From JBKCUI01 sp052161625 (GTDB lineage Bacteria > Planctomycetota > Planctomycetia > Pirellulales > Pirellulaceae), in the NCBI GenBank assembly GCA_052161625.1, contig CP197412.1: 64,000 nucleotides of DNA, one strand, 5' to 3'. Under the pieces are notes generated by a model. It saw nothing but the letters and a program-made list of their open reading frames with translations, was not told the DNA's origin and searched no databases. Every line of letters begins with the position of its first letter. The stretch's first letter is position 1. The position numbers and the translations under genes are program-made. Of this stretch, positions 26,589 to 34,925 are shown in pieces.

Positions 26589-26957
26589 TTAGGAAGCCCA
26601 GAGCTTTCGACTGGACGATGCAATCCGGGCCTTGGTAGCTTCCAGATGCTCTTGGGCAGAATCTGCTGGGACGGCTTGGGATTCTAAGGCTACGTTTCCC
26701 TGTGTCAGCGCGATCAAGCGTTTAGCCTTCTGCGTAGCGATGGAGTCTTTGAATCCTTTGGCTGGTATCGCCAACAAATCCATCTTCATTCCGAGTGCGG
26801 AAAGAACGGCTTGTAGATTGGAGACGGAGTAATGTTCATCCTTCCCTCCGAGAATACGAATCACAGTTGCCCTTGATACGCCACTGCGGCGAGCAAGATC
26901 GGAAACAGACATGTCGAGTTCGTTAATGCGGTTTTGTAGAAGCGTAGATAGCGACAT
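26589..26957 (-). CDS. XRE-family HTH regulator, partner of Fic gene
   Basis: 122 residues with an ATG at 26957. The first 60 residues form a Cro/CI-type helix-turn-helix (VSDLARRSGVSRATVIRILGG, then VSNLQAVLSALGM). The C-terminal half is helical and Ala/Gln-rich. It is the first gene of a two-gene minus-strand operon with the Fic protein, suggesting autoregulation and possibly toxin control. It differs from the RHH-like mobile mystery protein A I would associate with this Fic type, so the pairing may be a variant. An AT-rich imperfect palindrome around 27000-27022 lies in the promoter region. Confidence 0.85.
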   Translation of the reverse strand: MSLSTLLQNRINELDMSVSDLARRSGVSRATVIRILGGKDEHYSVSNLQAVLSALGMKMDLLAIPAKGFKDSIATQKAKRLIALTQGNVALESQAVPADSAQEHLEATKARIASSSRKLWAS

Positions 26958-27507
26958 GGGTTAACAATCGAATGGGACTTCAAGTGAGAGAACGAACCAC
27001 ACTTATATTGTTGCATATGTGAAACAAAATGCAAGTGAAGTCTGTAGGAAAGACTCACGAGTTATGGTGCGTAAGCTGCTTCCATGAAATGACTTGCGTC
27101 CAATCCCTCTATTTCGTGAGCGGCTTGGATGAGTCGATTCACTCAAACTCTCTAGTTCCCAAGATTACGAAATCCCGAGTAGGTAATGGGACGCGTGTCG
27201 AGCGCTTTGCATAGATAGTTTAGGAGGGATGCCACTTCGGTTCCCTCGCAACTCTTTCCCCGGAGGCAGAACCATCGACGCTTTTTCTCTCGACCCCATT
27301 CCGATTGACGGGTTTTAGCCGAAGGATCCTGCTTCCGTCCGCTTTGGATCAATCGCGGAGACTCTTTCACATTCCACGCCAGTGGTATCGATACGATTGA
27401 ACATTCCCCACTGGGAAGACCGGAGAGCTGAGTGACGTAAGCTGATTCGCTTGCGTTCGATCGGCGTTCGAGAATCATCGTTTGAGCGATCCAATCCTTG
27501 CCCCTAA
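26958..27507. other. Accessory stretch without a recognisable gene
   Basis: About 550 bases. A minus-strand frame of up to 129 codons (27152-27541) with a Lys/Arg-rich middle is present, but it matches no family I know and overlaps the next gene remnant. A loose resemblance of one segment to an IS4/ISAs1-type transposase is too weak to call. Possibly decayed mobile DNA. Confidence 0.4.
26999..27022. promoter_or_regulatory. Possible operator of the XRE-Fic operon
   Basis: AT-rich sequence CACTTATATTG followed by CATATGTG, an imperfect inverted repeat 42-65 bases upstream of the regulator start. Such positions are typical for XRE autoregulation. Inference only. Confidence 0.25.
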
Positions 27508-27879
27508 CGCCTATGCAGTGAGGAGCACGACCGGCTACCATCAGCGTATGTCACGTCTTTTTATCGGGCCGCGAAATCTCTGTCGGGCATCGATCGACAT
27601 GCTCGCGATCAATGGTTGCGTGCTGCACAATCGATCCCGTTGAACATTGCCGAGGGAAACGGAAAGCAAAGCCACAAGGACAAGAATCGACTTTTCGAGA
27701 TCGCGCGTGGGTCCGCTTTGGAATGTGCTGCGATTCATGACATACGCCAATCGTTCGAAGCGATTGACGCGGAATCGACACGGATTGGAAAAGCCCATCT
27801 CAAGCGGATCGTTTCGATGATGACTCGATTGATCCAACGAACCGAGACGGTTGCCGGGCAGTCAATCGATTACGAGTAA
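27508..27879 (+). pseudogene. Four-helix-bundle protein, probably N-terminally damaged
   Basis: The frame opens after a TAA at 27505-27507 and runs 123 codons. It contains the hallmark LRAAQSIPLNIAEGNGKQSH, then RLFEIARGSALECAAIHD and the closing helix LKRIVSMMTRLIQR, which match the planctomycete branch of the four-helix-bundle family (related to proteins encoded in 23S rRNA intervening sequences). The first helix is visible as YVTSFYRAAKSLSG, but no ATG or GTG precedes it; a TTG at 27616 would cut off the first helix. So either a start has been lost or an unusual codon is used. Function of the family is not established. Confidence 0.65.
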
Positions 27880-28589
27880 GAGTACCGCGATGCTGAGTAC
27901 GAGTACGAAAAGAAGCACGAGCCAAGCATTGGACCGAAGTGCTCGGTCGACACGCTCTGATATGCTAACTTTTACTGCTCGCACTCGGTCAATGCGGTCG
28001 TTAGCTCAGTAGAGTTGCGACAGGTCTTTCGAGATCTAACGTTGATTTCCAAACAATCGTGTGCTACCGAACATGGGATCGATAACCTATGGCTTCGCGA
28101 CCAATCAAATCGTGGGATTGTATGGGAGCAGAACACTAATCGTCGCTAATCAACACTAATAAGGAATAGCAACAGGTTCGTGTCGGCTTTCGATTAGTGG
28201 TAATGAGTGTTGATTAGTGTTCCTGCTTGCTCAAGACGCTGAACTTTAGATTCAAGCAATATCCATGTTCGCGATCTGACCGTTTGACGTATCTCTGCAG
28301 TTTCCGAATAGTTGATGTGCCATCAACAACATGATCTGCTAAGGTCTAGTCTGCGTGGGAGGCGTTCTCTCACTCGTACAATTCGCTCATCATCTTCCTG
28401 ACGTTCCTCAGATGACGACCAACAATTCCTCAGGGATCGATCCATACTCGAGCTTGTCGGTTCAGAGCAGGCATGAGCTAACCAGCGGATGCACTCAACG
28501 TCTCGATCAACCGGCCTTGGGCGGTCCATACTTCCCTCGCTCGACGTGAGTGATCCTTTTGGTTCGTCGTCGCAAACAAACTAACGACC
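27880..28589. other. Accessory intergenic stretch with an inverted repeat
   Basis: About 710 bases without a supported gene. Contents: a GAGTACGAGTACGA-type short tandem near 27898-27910, an imperfect inverted repeat (28131-28223), and otherwise nothing I can name. Confidence 0.4.
28131..28223. repeat. Imperfect inverted repeat with AACACTAAT motifs
   Basis: The left arm (28132-28160) contains AACACTAAT, CTAATC and AACACTAAT; the right arm (28192-28222) is nearly its reverse complement, with TTAGTGG, GTGTTGATTAGTGTT. The spacer of about 30 bases is not repetitive. It could form a long imperfect hairpin. Confidence 0.6.
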
Positions 28590-28763
28590 GTGCCTGATTT
28601 GTTCCGTGAACTACTGATTTCTGCTTGCAAACGTCCCGGAATGTACGTTGGACGTAACTCGCTGTGGGATCGGATGGAAGATCGCTTGATTGAGAAACGC
28701 GGCAACAGGCATTGGACACTTGATGATTCCGAGACATGGACGACGCCGGATTCACAGCCGTAA
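28590..28763 (+). pseudogene. Fragment of a KRPGMYVG-family small protein
   Basis: A GTG at 28590 opens a 57-residue frame VPDLFRELLISACKRPGMYV followed by GRNSLWDRMEDRLIEKRGNR. The phrase RPGMYVG near residue 16 preceded by a helix is the N-terminal signature of a widespread family of small uncharacterised proteins that are normally longer (around 120-150 residues). Here the frame continues into unrelated text and stops, so it is probably a truncated copy. Confidence 0.4.
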
Positions 28764-28914
28764 ACGCGATAAAAGACAGTGCGACTGGCCAAGCGATGCA
28801 CACAAGTCGGCGGACGGCCGCGAATTTGAATCATAGCTCTTTCGGGGTGATTGCTCGATAGTAGCCGTTCTACCACACATAATCCCACTTAGACCTAACA
28901 AAGGGCGATTTGCA

Positions 28915-30441
28915 ATGCAATGGTTTCACGCTCAAATAACAAAAACATTGTGTGTCCTCTGCATGGCTGTCAACCATGGACCGTCACTCGCGCAAGACAT
29001 AACCGCTTCAACTTTCGCAGAATACGCACTGTCGGGCGAGCTGACCTTGGACGAAACGTACACGGTCGAGCTGCTCATCGAGCGTGTACGCGACAATTTC
29101 GACGAGAACTACTGGGACGGCTGGAGTGAGCGGGCCGATGCTCGCCGAACCCCCAACTACAAGCCAATGTTTTCTCCCGATCACGTCGGGCCAGCCACCC
29201 AGGAGTTGCAATCACTTTCCTGGCTCAACTTTCAACGTGGGCCTGACGATGAGCGACCGGTACGAGACATTACCGCACTTAGGTTTCTTCCACGTCTTAC
29301 TGGCCTCGTATTGACCAACAATCACGTCTGGAACTTGACGCCGCTTAGTTCCTGTTCCGAATTACGACAACTCCGTCTTAACAAAAACCCCATTCGCGAC
29401 ATTTCACCTCTCGCCAATTGCGTCAATATTGAAGAGTTGCATCTCGGAGGCTGTCCAATTGCAGATTTCTCGGCGCTCCAGTTTCTTCCGAACTTACGGG
29501 AAATCTCAATTTCTGTCGATCAGATTGCAGCGTTCAAACAACTCAAACGTCTACCCCATCTAAGAAAACTCGAGTGCGGACTCGATACATTTGAATCATT
29601 TGTTGGGTTTCCTGAAATGCCCGAGCTTCGAGTGATACGCAATGCGCATGTAAAAAGCCTGGATGGTCTGCAGCATTTCCCCAAGCTTCAAAATCTTATT
29701 AATCTCACAGGGGGATTTGACTCGCTCGAACCACTTCGGAATCTGACGGACCTTACACACGCAAACATCCTTAGCTCTCGGGTAAAATCGCTTCAACCCC
29801 TTGCTGAATTGCCCGCCTTTCGAGAACTTTTCATTTCGACCACCGCGAGAAAAATCGATTTATCGCCATTGAAATTACTGCCCTCCCTTCACGAGGTGAA
29901 CGTAACTTGTAACGGCATGGAACCGGCTGGATTATCCGAGTTAAAAGCTTCCCTTCCACCATGGGATATTGAATTTCTTTCGCCAACCCCCAGACATACT
30001 CCGTCGCTTGAATTAGTTGTTGTCGATCAAAACACCTTTGACATTTATGATACGAAGAAACCCTTCAATGTGGATTCCGACGAAAACGAGGGGCTTCTTT
30101 CGTCTGAATTGGAGTGGCTGGACGATAAGCTTGAGCGGCTGCTTTCTGCTGATTTCCAATCCGACGACGACTACACGATTCCTTTCAAATGGAATGGTGC
30201 ACGGTCCCGCACGATTGTCCTCTTCAGCGACAAATCGGTGGCGGCACTTCCAAAGTTAGTGCTAGGTATTCAAGAGGTTTTGTCGAATGCGAAGAAAGAT
30301 TGGATTGTTTATCTTCATACCGATGATGCAAGTCCAGAGTTCGTAGTCTGGGTTTATCCTGACAAGATCATGGTCACGCACGAATACGTAGATGCGCTGC
30401 GAATGCTCCTTGATTCGAAGGATAGCAGATCGAAGCGTTGA
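28915..30441 (+). CDS. Exported leucine-rich-repeat protein with unknown C-terminal domain
   Basis: 508 residues. A signal-like start (TLCVLCMAVNHGPSLAQ) is followed by about nine SDS22/internalin-type leucine-rich repeats from residue 118 to 335, for example LTGLVLTNNHVWNLTPLSSC and LRQLRLNKNPIRDISPLANC. The last 160 residues are a separate alpha/beta domain: a long acidic helix region LLSSELEWLDDKLERLL, then RTIVLFSDKSVAALPKLV and WIVYLHTDDASPEFVVWVY. I do not recognise this domain. Its look (small, acidic, strand-helix) recalls immunity-type domains, which is only an impression. The gene sits in the accessory stretch and seems less GC-rich than its neighbours. Confidence 0.82.
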   Translation: MQWFHAQITKTLCVLCMAVNHGPSLAQDITASTFAEYALSGELTLDETYTVELLIERVRDNFDENYWDGWSERADARRTPNYKPMFSPDHVGPATQELQSLSWLNFQRGPDDERPVRDITALRFLPRLTGLVLTNNHVWNLTPLSSCSELRQLRLNKNPIRDISPLANCVNIEELHLGGCPIADFSALQFLPNLREISISVDQIAAFKQLKRLPHLRKLECGLDTFESFVGFPEMPELRVIRNAHVKSLDGLQHFPKLQNLINLTGGFDSLEPLRNLTDLTHANILSSRVKSLQPLAELPAFRELFISTTARKIDLSPLKLLPSLHEVNVTCNGMEPAGLSELKASLPPWDIEFLSPTPRHTPSLELVVVDQNTFDIYDTKKPFNVDSDENEGLLSSELEWLDDKLERLLSADFQSDDDYTIPFKWNGARSRTIVLFSDKSVAALPKLVLGIQEVLSNAKKDWIVYLHTDDASPEFVVWVYPDKIMVTHEYVDALRMLLDSKDSRSKR

Positions 30442-30581
30442 TCGCTAACTGAATGTATTTTCACGCCCATTGTGAAGACCAAGATTGTCGCTTTGGATTC
30501 GAAAGAATCAATCGCATGCATCGGACTCGCAGTACGGCCGCTTTTCGAATTGAGCATCACTTGCCGGCGAACCACGACACT

Positions 30582-33500
30582 CTAGAACTCAATGGTCTCA
30601 GAGCCATACTTGAGCATTGCGACCCGCCAGCCGGCGGGTTCGAGCTTGAGAGTGATTTCGACGCGATCAGGGCCAACTGCGCTAGAGCCGATTCTCAGCC
30701 AGCCACGGTGGACTCTTCGATCATTTTCCGGATCGATGTGGTCGATTTGCAACTCGATATCGACTAACGCATCGGGAAGGATTTCTAGCATACGATCGAT
30801 TTTGGTTTGATCTCGTCCGCTTGCTACGACCCAATCCAAAGGGTTCCTGTTCGCAGGGCGCTGCAAGGCGCTCCAAAATTGGTGAACTACATCACTGGGT
30901 GCAACCATGTCACCAGATCGTAATTGTTCGAGCCAGCGAAGCAGGCCAATCGCAATGTCGGATTCAGAAAGTTTACGCATCCCTTTGGACGTTCGTTCAC
31001 CCAAGAATTCATTGTCAAAGGTATAGACAGAGCTCCAAGCGATACTTCCTAACGAATTGGACTTTGCTGCTCTCGCAGCGATCGGACGCATCAACGTTAC
31101 AAGTAGTTCGATCTCCTCGAACGGCCTCTGGTCTGGCGGCATCGCGGAACACAACGCTAGCAGTTCCAGTCCTCGTTCGATGCTAGCAGACGGATCCCTT
31201 CCTCCAAAAACACCCATGCCACCCATGCCACCGTTCGTCGAGTTATTCCGTCCAAAGCCGATTCCAGCGACGTCTGGTTGAAGGATGCTTGGCCCCATTC
31301 CCAATGCCCCAAGCACCTCTCCTGTCTCAGCCCATCGACGCAGTTCGGTGGCGAGGCGAGTGCGGATAAGAAGGTGACATGCTTCAAGTTGATCATCAGC
31401 AATCGAGGAATACGGTCCCGCATTGCTTGCCAAGAAGAGAAAGCGATCCAAGTCCAACTTCGGGGCGTTGAGTAGAGTTCTGAGACTTTCGATAAAACCT
31501 TTAGAGCCCACCGCGAGGTTTGGAGGTGTAGCAACAAAAAATCTTTCGCTTATCAAACGCATCCAAGGATGTTTCTTGAGAACTTCCTGGTCTTTGAATT
31601 CGGCCCAAGGTAACGGTGTTCCGCCAAAGAAGGGGAGTACCTGCGAAAAATCTGACTTTGAGATTTGTTCTTCGAGGAATCCCCATACGTTCGGTAGCCG
31701 GCTCGCTTGATAGTCCTCTCCGCCTCGCACTTTGCAATCTCTCAACAATCCGACGGAACCGATGATTTCAAAGCACGTTTTCAAGGACTTGCCTTCCATT
31801 TCTTTCATCACCAGCTGATCGAACTCTTCATGCGAAAAGACAGGAAGGTACCAGCCATTCGAATTCACACGAAAGAAATTGTTCTGAAGCCCGATGGCTC
31901 GAATGGGTTCCGCCAACGTTTGAACGAGTGGTGGATCCGCTTTTTGAATGGCCTCAAAGGCTTCACGCCAAGCGGCCGGATCGCGTTCGCGCTCCAAAAC
32001 GCGTAGCCAATCTGCAAGCGTCTTCCCCTTGAAGAGGATCTTCTCAATCGATGCCGAGAGCTCCACTCCCGCAAAGGCGTGCCGATCAAGCTTCGAGGTC
32101 TCTCCCACAGCGCGAGGTTCACCCATTCCTAATTGCGATGCATTGGGTTCATTCTTGGGAAGGCGAATGATACGAGCTACGATGGTTTCCCCACGTCTTA
32201 GTTGGACTTGTTTCGGTTCAACAGAGATTTGATCCGAGCCTTCGTGAATCGTGATGTCGTATTCGCCAGCTTGCAACCGCGTAAGGTGGGTTCCTGGCTC
32301 AACAAGCATTTCTTGTGCAGCTCCCCCTCCACGGCGTTGGATCTCGACCTTCGTATTCTCGGATGCAGACTCGATGACAAGGTTTCCTTGATCGCTCTCA
32401 AGCATGATGCGCCAGCCAAAGAACCCGAATATAGGTAATGCAGCCAGTGGGAGCCATATCCATGCAGGGGGTAGGCGGCGTGCGGGTGATCGCCGTGTAG
32501 AGGCGCTCGGGGCAGATTGCGACAATTGGTCGGAAAGAAGAATTGCTTCGGGCTGGTTAGGTGAATCGAAAGCACGATCCAAATCGCTCTGTAGGCCTCG
32601 GGTAGCCAGCCTTTCGAGGTCCGATTCTTTACAGAAAGGTTGAAGAGATTCCGCAACATGTAGCGAGCTTGGCAATCGCGATTCGGGATGCGTAGCAAGC
32701 AATCGATTGACGACGTCGCACAATTCCGATGGCAGATCGGGGCGGAGAGTTTGAAGCTGGATGGGTTGGTGCTGGCTGAGTCGCTTAAGTTTCTCGATCG
32801 GCGATTGATGCGGTGTCATCGCCAACGGTGTTTGGCCGGTGAGAAGATTGAATAACGTTGCCCCTAGCGAATACAGATCGCTGCGTGCATCGACCCCTTC
32901 GCTTCGTTCAGCTTGTTCCGGCGCCATGTAATCGAGGGTTCCGAGGAACTGCCCGACGGTAGTCAACTCACCCACAGGACCATCCCAGCGATGGAAATGA
33001 ACGAGTCCAAAGTCGAGAAGCTTAACGCGTCCCTTGGAATCGAGCATGACATTGGACGGTTTGATGTCGCGATGAATCATCCCTAACTGATGCGCATGGG
33101 CAAGAGCCAAAGACAATTGGCGAGCTATTTCGCAAGCATCCGCAGTGGGGATCGGCGAGATGATCCGTGTCAATTTGCCAAGATCGAGCCCATCCACGAA
33201 CTCCATGGCCAAGTACTGCATCCCGGACTGCGTCCCAGCGTCGGTGGCCGTGACAATGCCGGGATGCTGCAGTTGCCCGGCAGCACGAATCTCCCGTTCG
33301 AAACGTTGCAAGGTTTGGGGATGGGACCACTGGATCGGGATCAGTTTGAGGGCGACGACCTTTTTCAGTTGACTGTGCTCGGCGCGATAAACACTCCCCA
33401 TGCCTCCGCATCCGATCCGTTCAAGGACCCGATATTGGCCAACGAATACCTGGGAAGTGCCAGCCGACAGATTCTCATGAAGACGCTTCTGAACGGCCCG

Positions 33501-33779
33501 CCACGCCGCATCGATCGCTTGCTGGGCTTCTTCGGGAGCTGGGTCCATCGAGTCGTGGAGGCTGCTGTCTTGCAGTGACTCACCCATCAGAGAGCCGTGC
33601 GTGGACTCCATTTCCGTCAATCGATGATTGCACGCATCGCATGAGGCGATATGCGTATCGATACTGACGCTGACGAAATCGTCTGCCATACCCAAGAGAT
33701 ACTCGAGTAGAACCTCTTGGGAAGGGCATTCGGAACTTATAGCCGAACGGTGGTCGAAGGTGTCTGCCATAGTCTGCAT
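30582..33779 (-). CDS. Transmembrane Ser/Thr protein kinase with zinc-finger-like N-terminus
   Basis: 1065 residues from the ATG at 33779, chosen because AAGG lies nine bases upstream; an in-frame ATG at 33770 is an alternative. Residues about 42-52 hold HIASCDACNHRL, an HxxxCxxC anti-sigma-type zinc site. The kinase domain (about 117-390) is complete: glycine loop IGCGGMGSVY, VALKLI lysine, HRDIKPSN catalytic loop, DFGL and APEQ. A membrane helix follows at about 441-462 (WIWLPLAALPIFGFFGW), then about 600 residues with a small PEGA-like segment (GTHLTRLQAGEYDITI) and regions I cannot assign. It is divergent from an ECF sigma gene 128 bases away, a pairing recurrent in planctomycetes, so it probably transduces an envelope signal to that sigma factor. 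Confidence 0.93.
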   Translation of the reverse strand: MQTMADTFDHRSAISSECPSQEVLLEYLLGMADDFVSVSIDTHIASCDACNHRLTEMESTHGSLMGESLQDSSLHDSMDPAPEEAQQAIDAAWRAVQKRLHENLSAGTSQVFVGQYRVLERIGCGGMGSVYRAEHSQLKKVVALKLIPIQWSHPQTLQRFEREIRAAGQLQHPGIVTATDAGTQSGMQYLAMEFVDGLDLGKLTRIISPIPTADACEIARQLSLALAHAHQLGMIHRDIKPSNVMLDSKGRVKLLDFGLVHFHRWDGPVGELTTVGQFLGTLDYMAPEQAERSEGVDARSDLYSLGATLFNLLTGQTPLAMTPHQSPIEKLKRLSQHQPIQLQTLRPDLPSELCDVVNRLLATHPESRLPSSLHVAESLQPFCKESDLERLATRGLQSDLDRAFDSPNQPEAILLSDQLSQSAPSASTRRSPARRLPPAWIWLPLAALPIFGFFGWRIMLESDQGNLVIESASENTKVEIQRRGGGAAQEMLVEPGTHLTRLQAGEYDITIHEGSDQISVEPKQVQLRRGETIVARIIRLPKNEPNASQLGMGEPRAVGETSKLDRHAFAGVELSASIEKILFKGKTLADWLRVLERERDPAAWREAFEAIQKADPPLVQTLAEPIRAIGLQNNFFRVNSNGWYLPVFSHEEFDQLVMKEMEGKSLKTCFEIIGSVGLLRDCKVRGGEDYQASRLPNVWGFLEEQISKSDFSQVLPFFGGTPLPWAEFKDQEVLKKHPWMRLISERFFVATPPNLAVGSKGFIESLRTLLNAPKLDLDRFLFLASNAGPYSSIADDQLEACHLLIRTRLATELRRWAETGEVLGALGMGPSILQPDVAGIGFGRNNSTNGGMGGMGVFGGRDPSASIERGLELLALCSAMPPDQRPFEEIELLVTLMRPIAARAAKSNSLGSIAWSSVYTFDNEFLGERTSKGMRKLSESDIAIGLLRWLEQLRSGDMVAPSDVVHQFWSALQRPANRNPLDWVVASGRDQTKIDRMLEILPDALVDIELQIDHIDPENDRRVHRGWLRIGSSAVGPDRVEITLKLEPAGWRVAMLKYGSETIEF

Positions 33780-33907
33780 TTTAGGTGACCTTGAGTGGAA
33801 TCTGCACGGGTATGCTTTTTTTGGCCGGGCTTTTTCGCTAACATGCCTGGGCACACTTGAGAGTCGTCGGGAGTGTGACACGATTTGCGCCCAAAGGATT
33901 CTTCTTC
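33780..33907. promoter_or_regulatory. Shared control region of kinase and ECF sigma genes
   Basis: 128 bases between two divergent start codons. Both genes have purine-rich ribosome binding sites here (AAGG before the kinase, AAAGGA before the sigma gene). If the sigma factor is autoregulated, its promoter must lie here; I could not pick out a reliable -35/-10 pair. Confidence 0.4.
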
Positions 33908-34585
33908 ATGAACTCGCAGCCCCAATCGACCGATTCCTTACCAACACGAGGGTCGCTATTGGCTGCAGCGATCGGTTCTGAAGCGGAAGCGTGGCATCAG
34001 CTGGTAACGTTGTACGAGCCGAGGATGTTGCGTTGGTGCCGTGGGCAAGGGCTAGATCAACTCGCCAGCTCCGATGTGATCCAAGATGTGTGGATATCGG
34101 TAGCTCGCGGCTTAGCGAGCTTTCGTTCTCAACCAGGGGCCGGTGCCTTTCGAGCTTGGCTGCACAAAATAGTGAAGCGTCGGATCGCCGACTATCGTCG
34201 ACGAGAAGTACTCGAACAATCCGCAGTGGGTGGTTCAAGCTTTGCAATGCGGATTGGCGAACTGCCGTTTGACAGTTCTTCACGCAGTAATGTTTTCGAT
34301 TCGAACTCATCCACATCGCGGCCACTACCTGCGTCTGGACCTGCCGAGCCTAGACATAGGGTAACGAGTCATGACCGTCCATTGGAAAGCGCGCTCCAGC
34401 GAGCGATGGAAACCTTGCAACGCGAAGTGGAGCCCAAGACATGGCAAGCATTTTGGCTGTGCGTTGTCGAGCAACGGTCAACCGAAGAAGTGGCCAATTC
34501 GTTAGCCATGACGCCAGCCAACGTTCGGCAATGCCGCAGTCGAGTGCTAAGGCGTTTACGGCAATCGATAGATAAGCTGCATTGA
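33908..34585 (+). CDS. ECF-type RNA polymerase sigma factor
   Basis: 225 residues from the ATG at 33908, nine bases behind AAAGGA. Region 2 is seen in LVTLYEPRMLRWCRGQGLD, then SSDVIQDVWISVARGLASF and FRAWLHKIVKRRIADYRRRE. A linker rich in Ser and Asn follows. Region 4 has EVANSLAMTPANVRQCRSRVLRRL, a helix-turn-helix for the -35 element. The length and the kinase neighbour fit planctomycete ECF groups controlled by Ser/Thr kinases rather than by a classical anti-sigma protein; the zinc-finger-like segment of the kinase may take that part. Confidence 0.93.
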   Translation: MNSQPQSTDSLPTRGSLLAAAIGSEAEAWHQLVTLYEPRMLRWCRGQGLDQLASSDVIQDVWISVARGLASFRSQPGAGAFRAWLHKIVKRRIADYRRREVLEQSAVGGSSFAMRIGELPFDSSSRSNVFDSNSSTSRPLPASGPAEPRHRVTSHDRPLESALQRAMETLQREVEPKTWQAFWLCVVEQRSTEEVANSLAMTPANVRQCRSRVLRRLRQSIDKLH

Positions 34586-34612
34586 ATCTCTGGTTCAAGA
34601 GTATTGAGCGAT

Positions 34613-34769
34613 GCCTCCGCGGTGGATTCACCGCTGAATTCAAACAATAGCAGTATCATTGATTAGCTTTGGGAAGTGTCCAGGACCGGCGGGATCACCA
34701 ATCCGTCGAAGAATATGTTACCGCGGAGATCGCGGAGAGACGCGGAGGCAGGACGGATGGAGATCAATG
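34613..34769 (+). repeat. Dispersed repeat, copy B
   Basis: The core 34629-34728 matches 25331-25430 gap-free with about five differences. Same orientation as copy A. It runs directly into a GxxExxY start codon. Confidence 0.85.
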
Positions 34770-34838
34770 AAATCACGGGACAGATAATCGACGCGGCAGT
34801 GAAGGTTCATACGGTGCTCGGACCTCCATGCTCGTAGC
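34758..34838 (+). pseudogene. GxxExxY family gene, 5' stub
   Basis: 26 codons MEINEITGQIIDAAVKVHTV then LGPPCS and a stop. Intact family members continue LGPGLLESxYExxL, so the reading frame is lost exactly after the LGP of the first conserved block. The family (about 125 residues, nuclease-like fold suggested) is of unknown function. Confidence 0.6.
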
Positions 34839-34902
34839 TCCAACTGGCAAGATATTCGTAGCTGGAGATGTTGACGAACGATGATTGGAGCGGACTGTTT
34901 CT

Positions 34903-34925
34903 CGCGACGGCGCTGAGGCGCGAAG
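34903..34925 (+). repeat. 23-base dispersed unit, copy 2
   Basis: Begins CGCGACGGCG and ends GCGCGAAG, followed by AAAAGAACCGAATG as in copy 1 at 25513-25535. Confidence 0.6.

Noticed and set aside
27152..27541. 129-codon minus-strand frame, possible transposase remnant
   Set aside because: The resemblance of one segment to ISAs1-type transposases is too loose, and no inverted ends were found.
27994..28025. tRNA-like text GTTAGCTCAGTAGAG
   Set aside because: It resembles the D-arm consensus, but no acceptor stem pairs with it and no GGTTCGA T-loop follows within 70 bases. At most a chance match or an eroded tRNA end.
34369..34659. Minus-strand frame starting MILLLFEFSGEST, with a similar start at 25167-25562
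   Set aside because: The shared start is simply the reverse strand of the dispersed repeat; after it the two frames have nothing in common, so no gene is supported.
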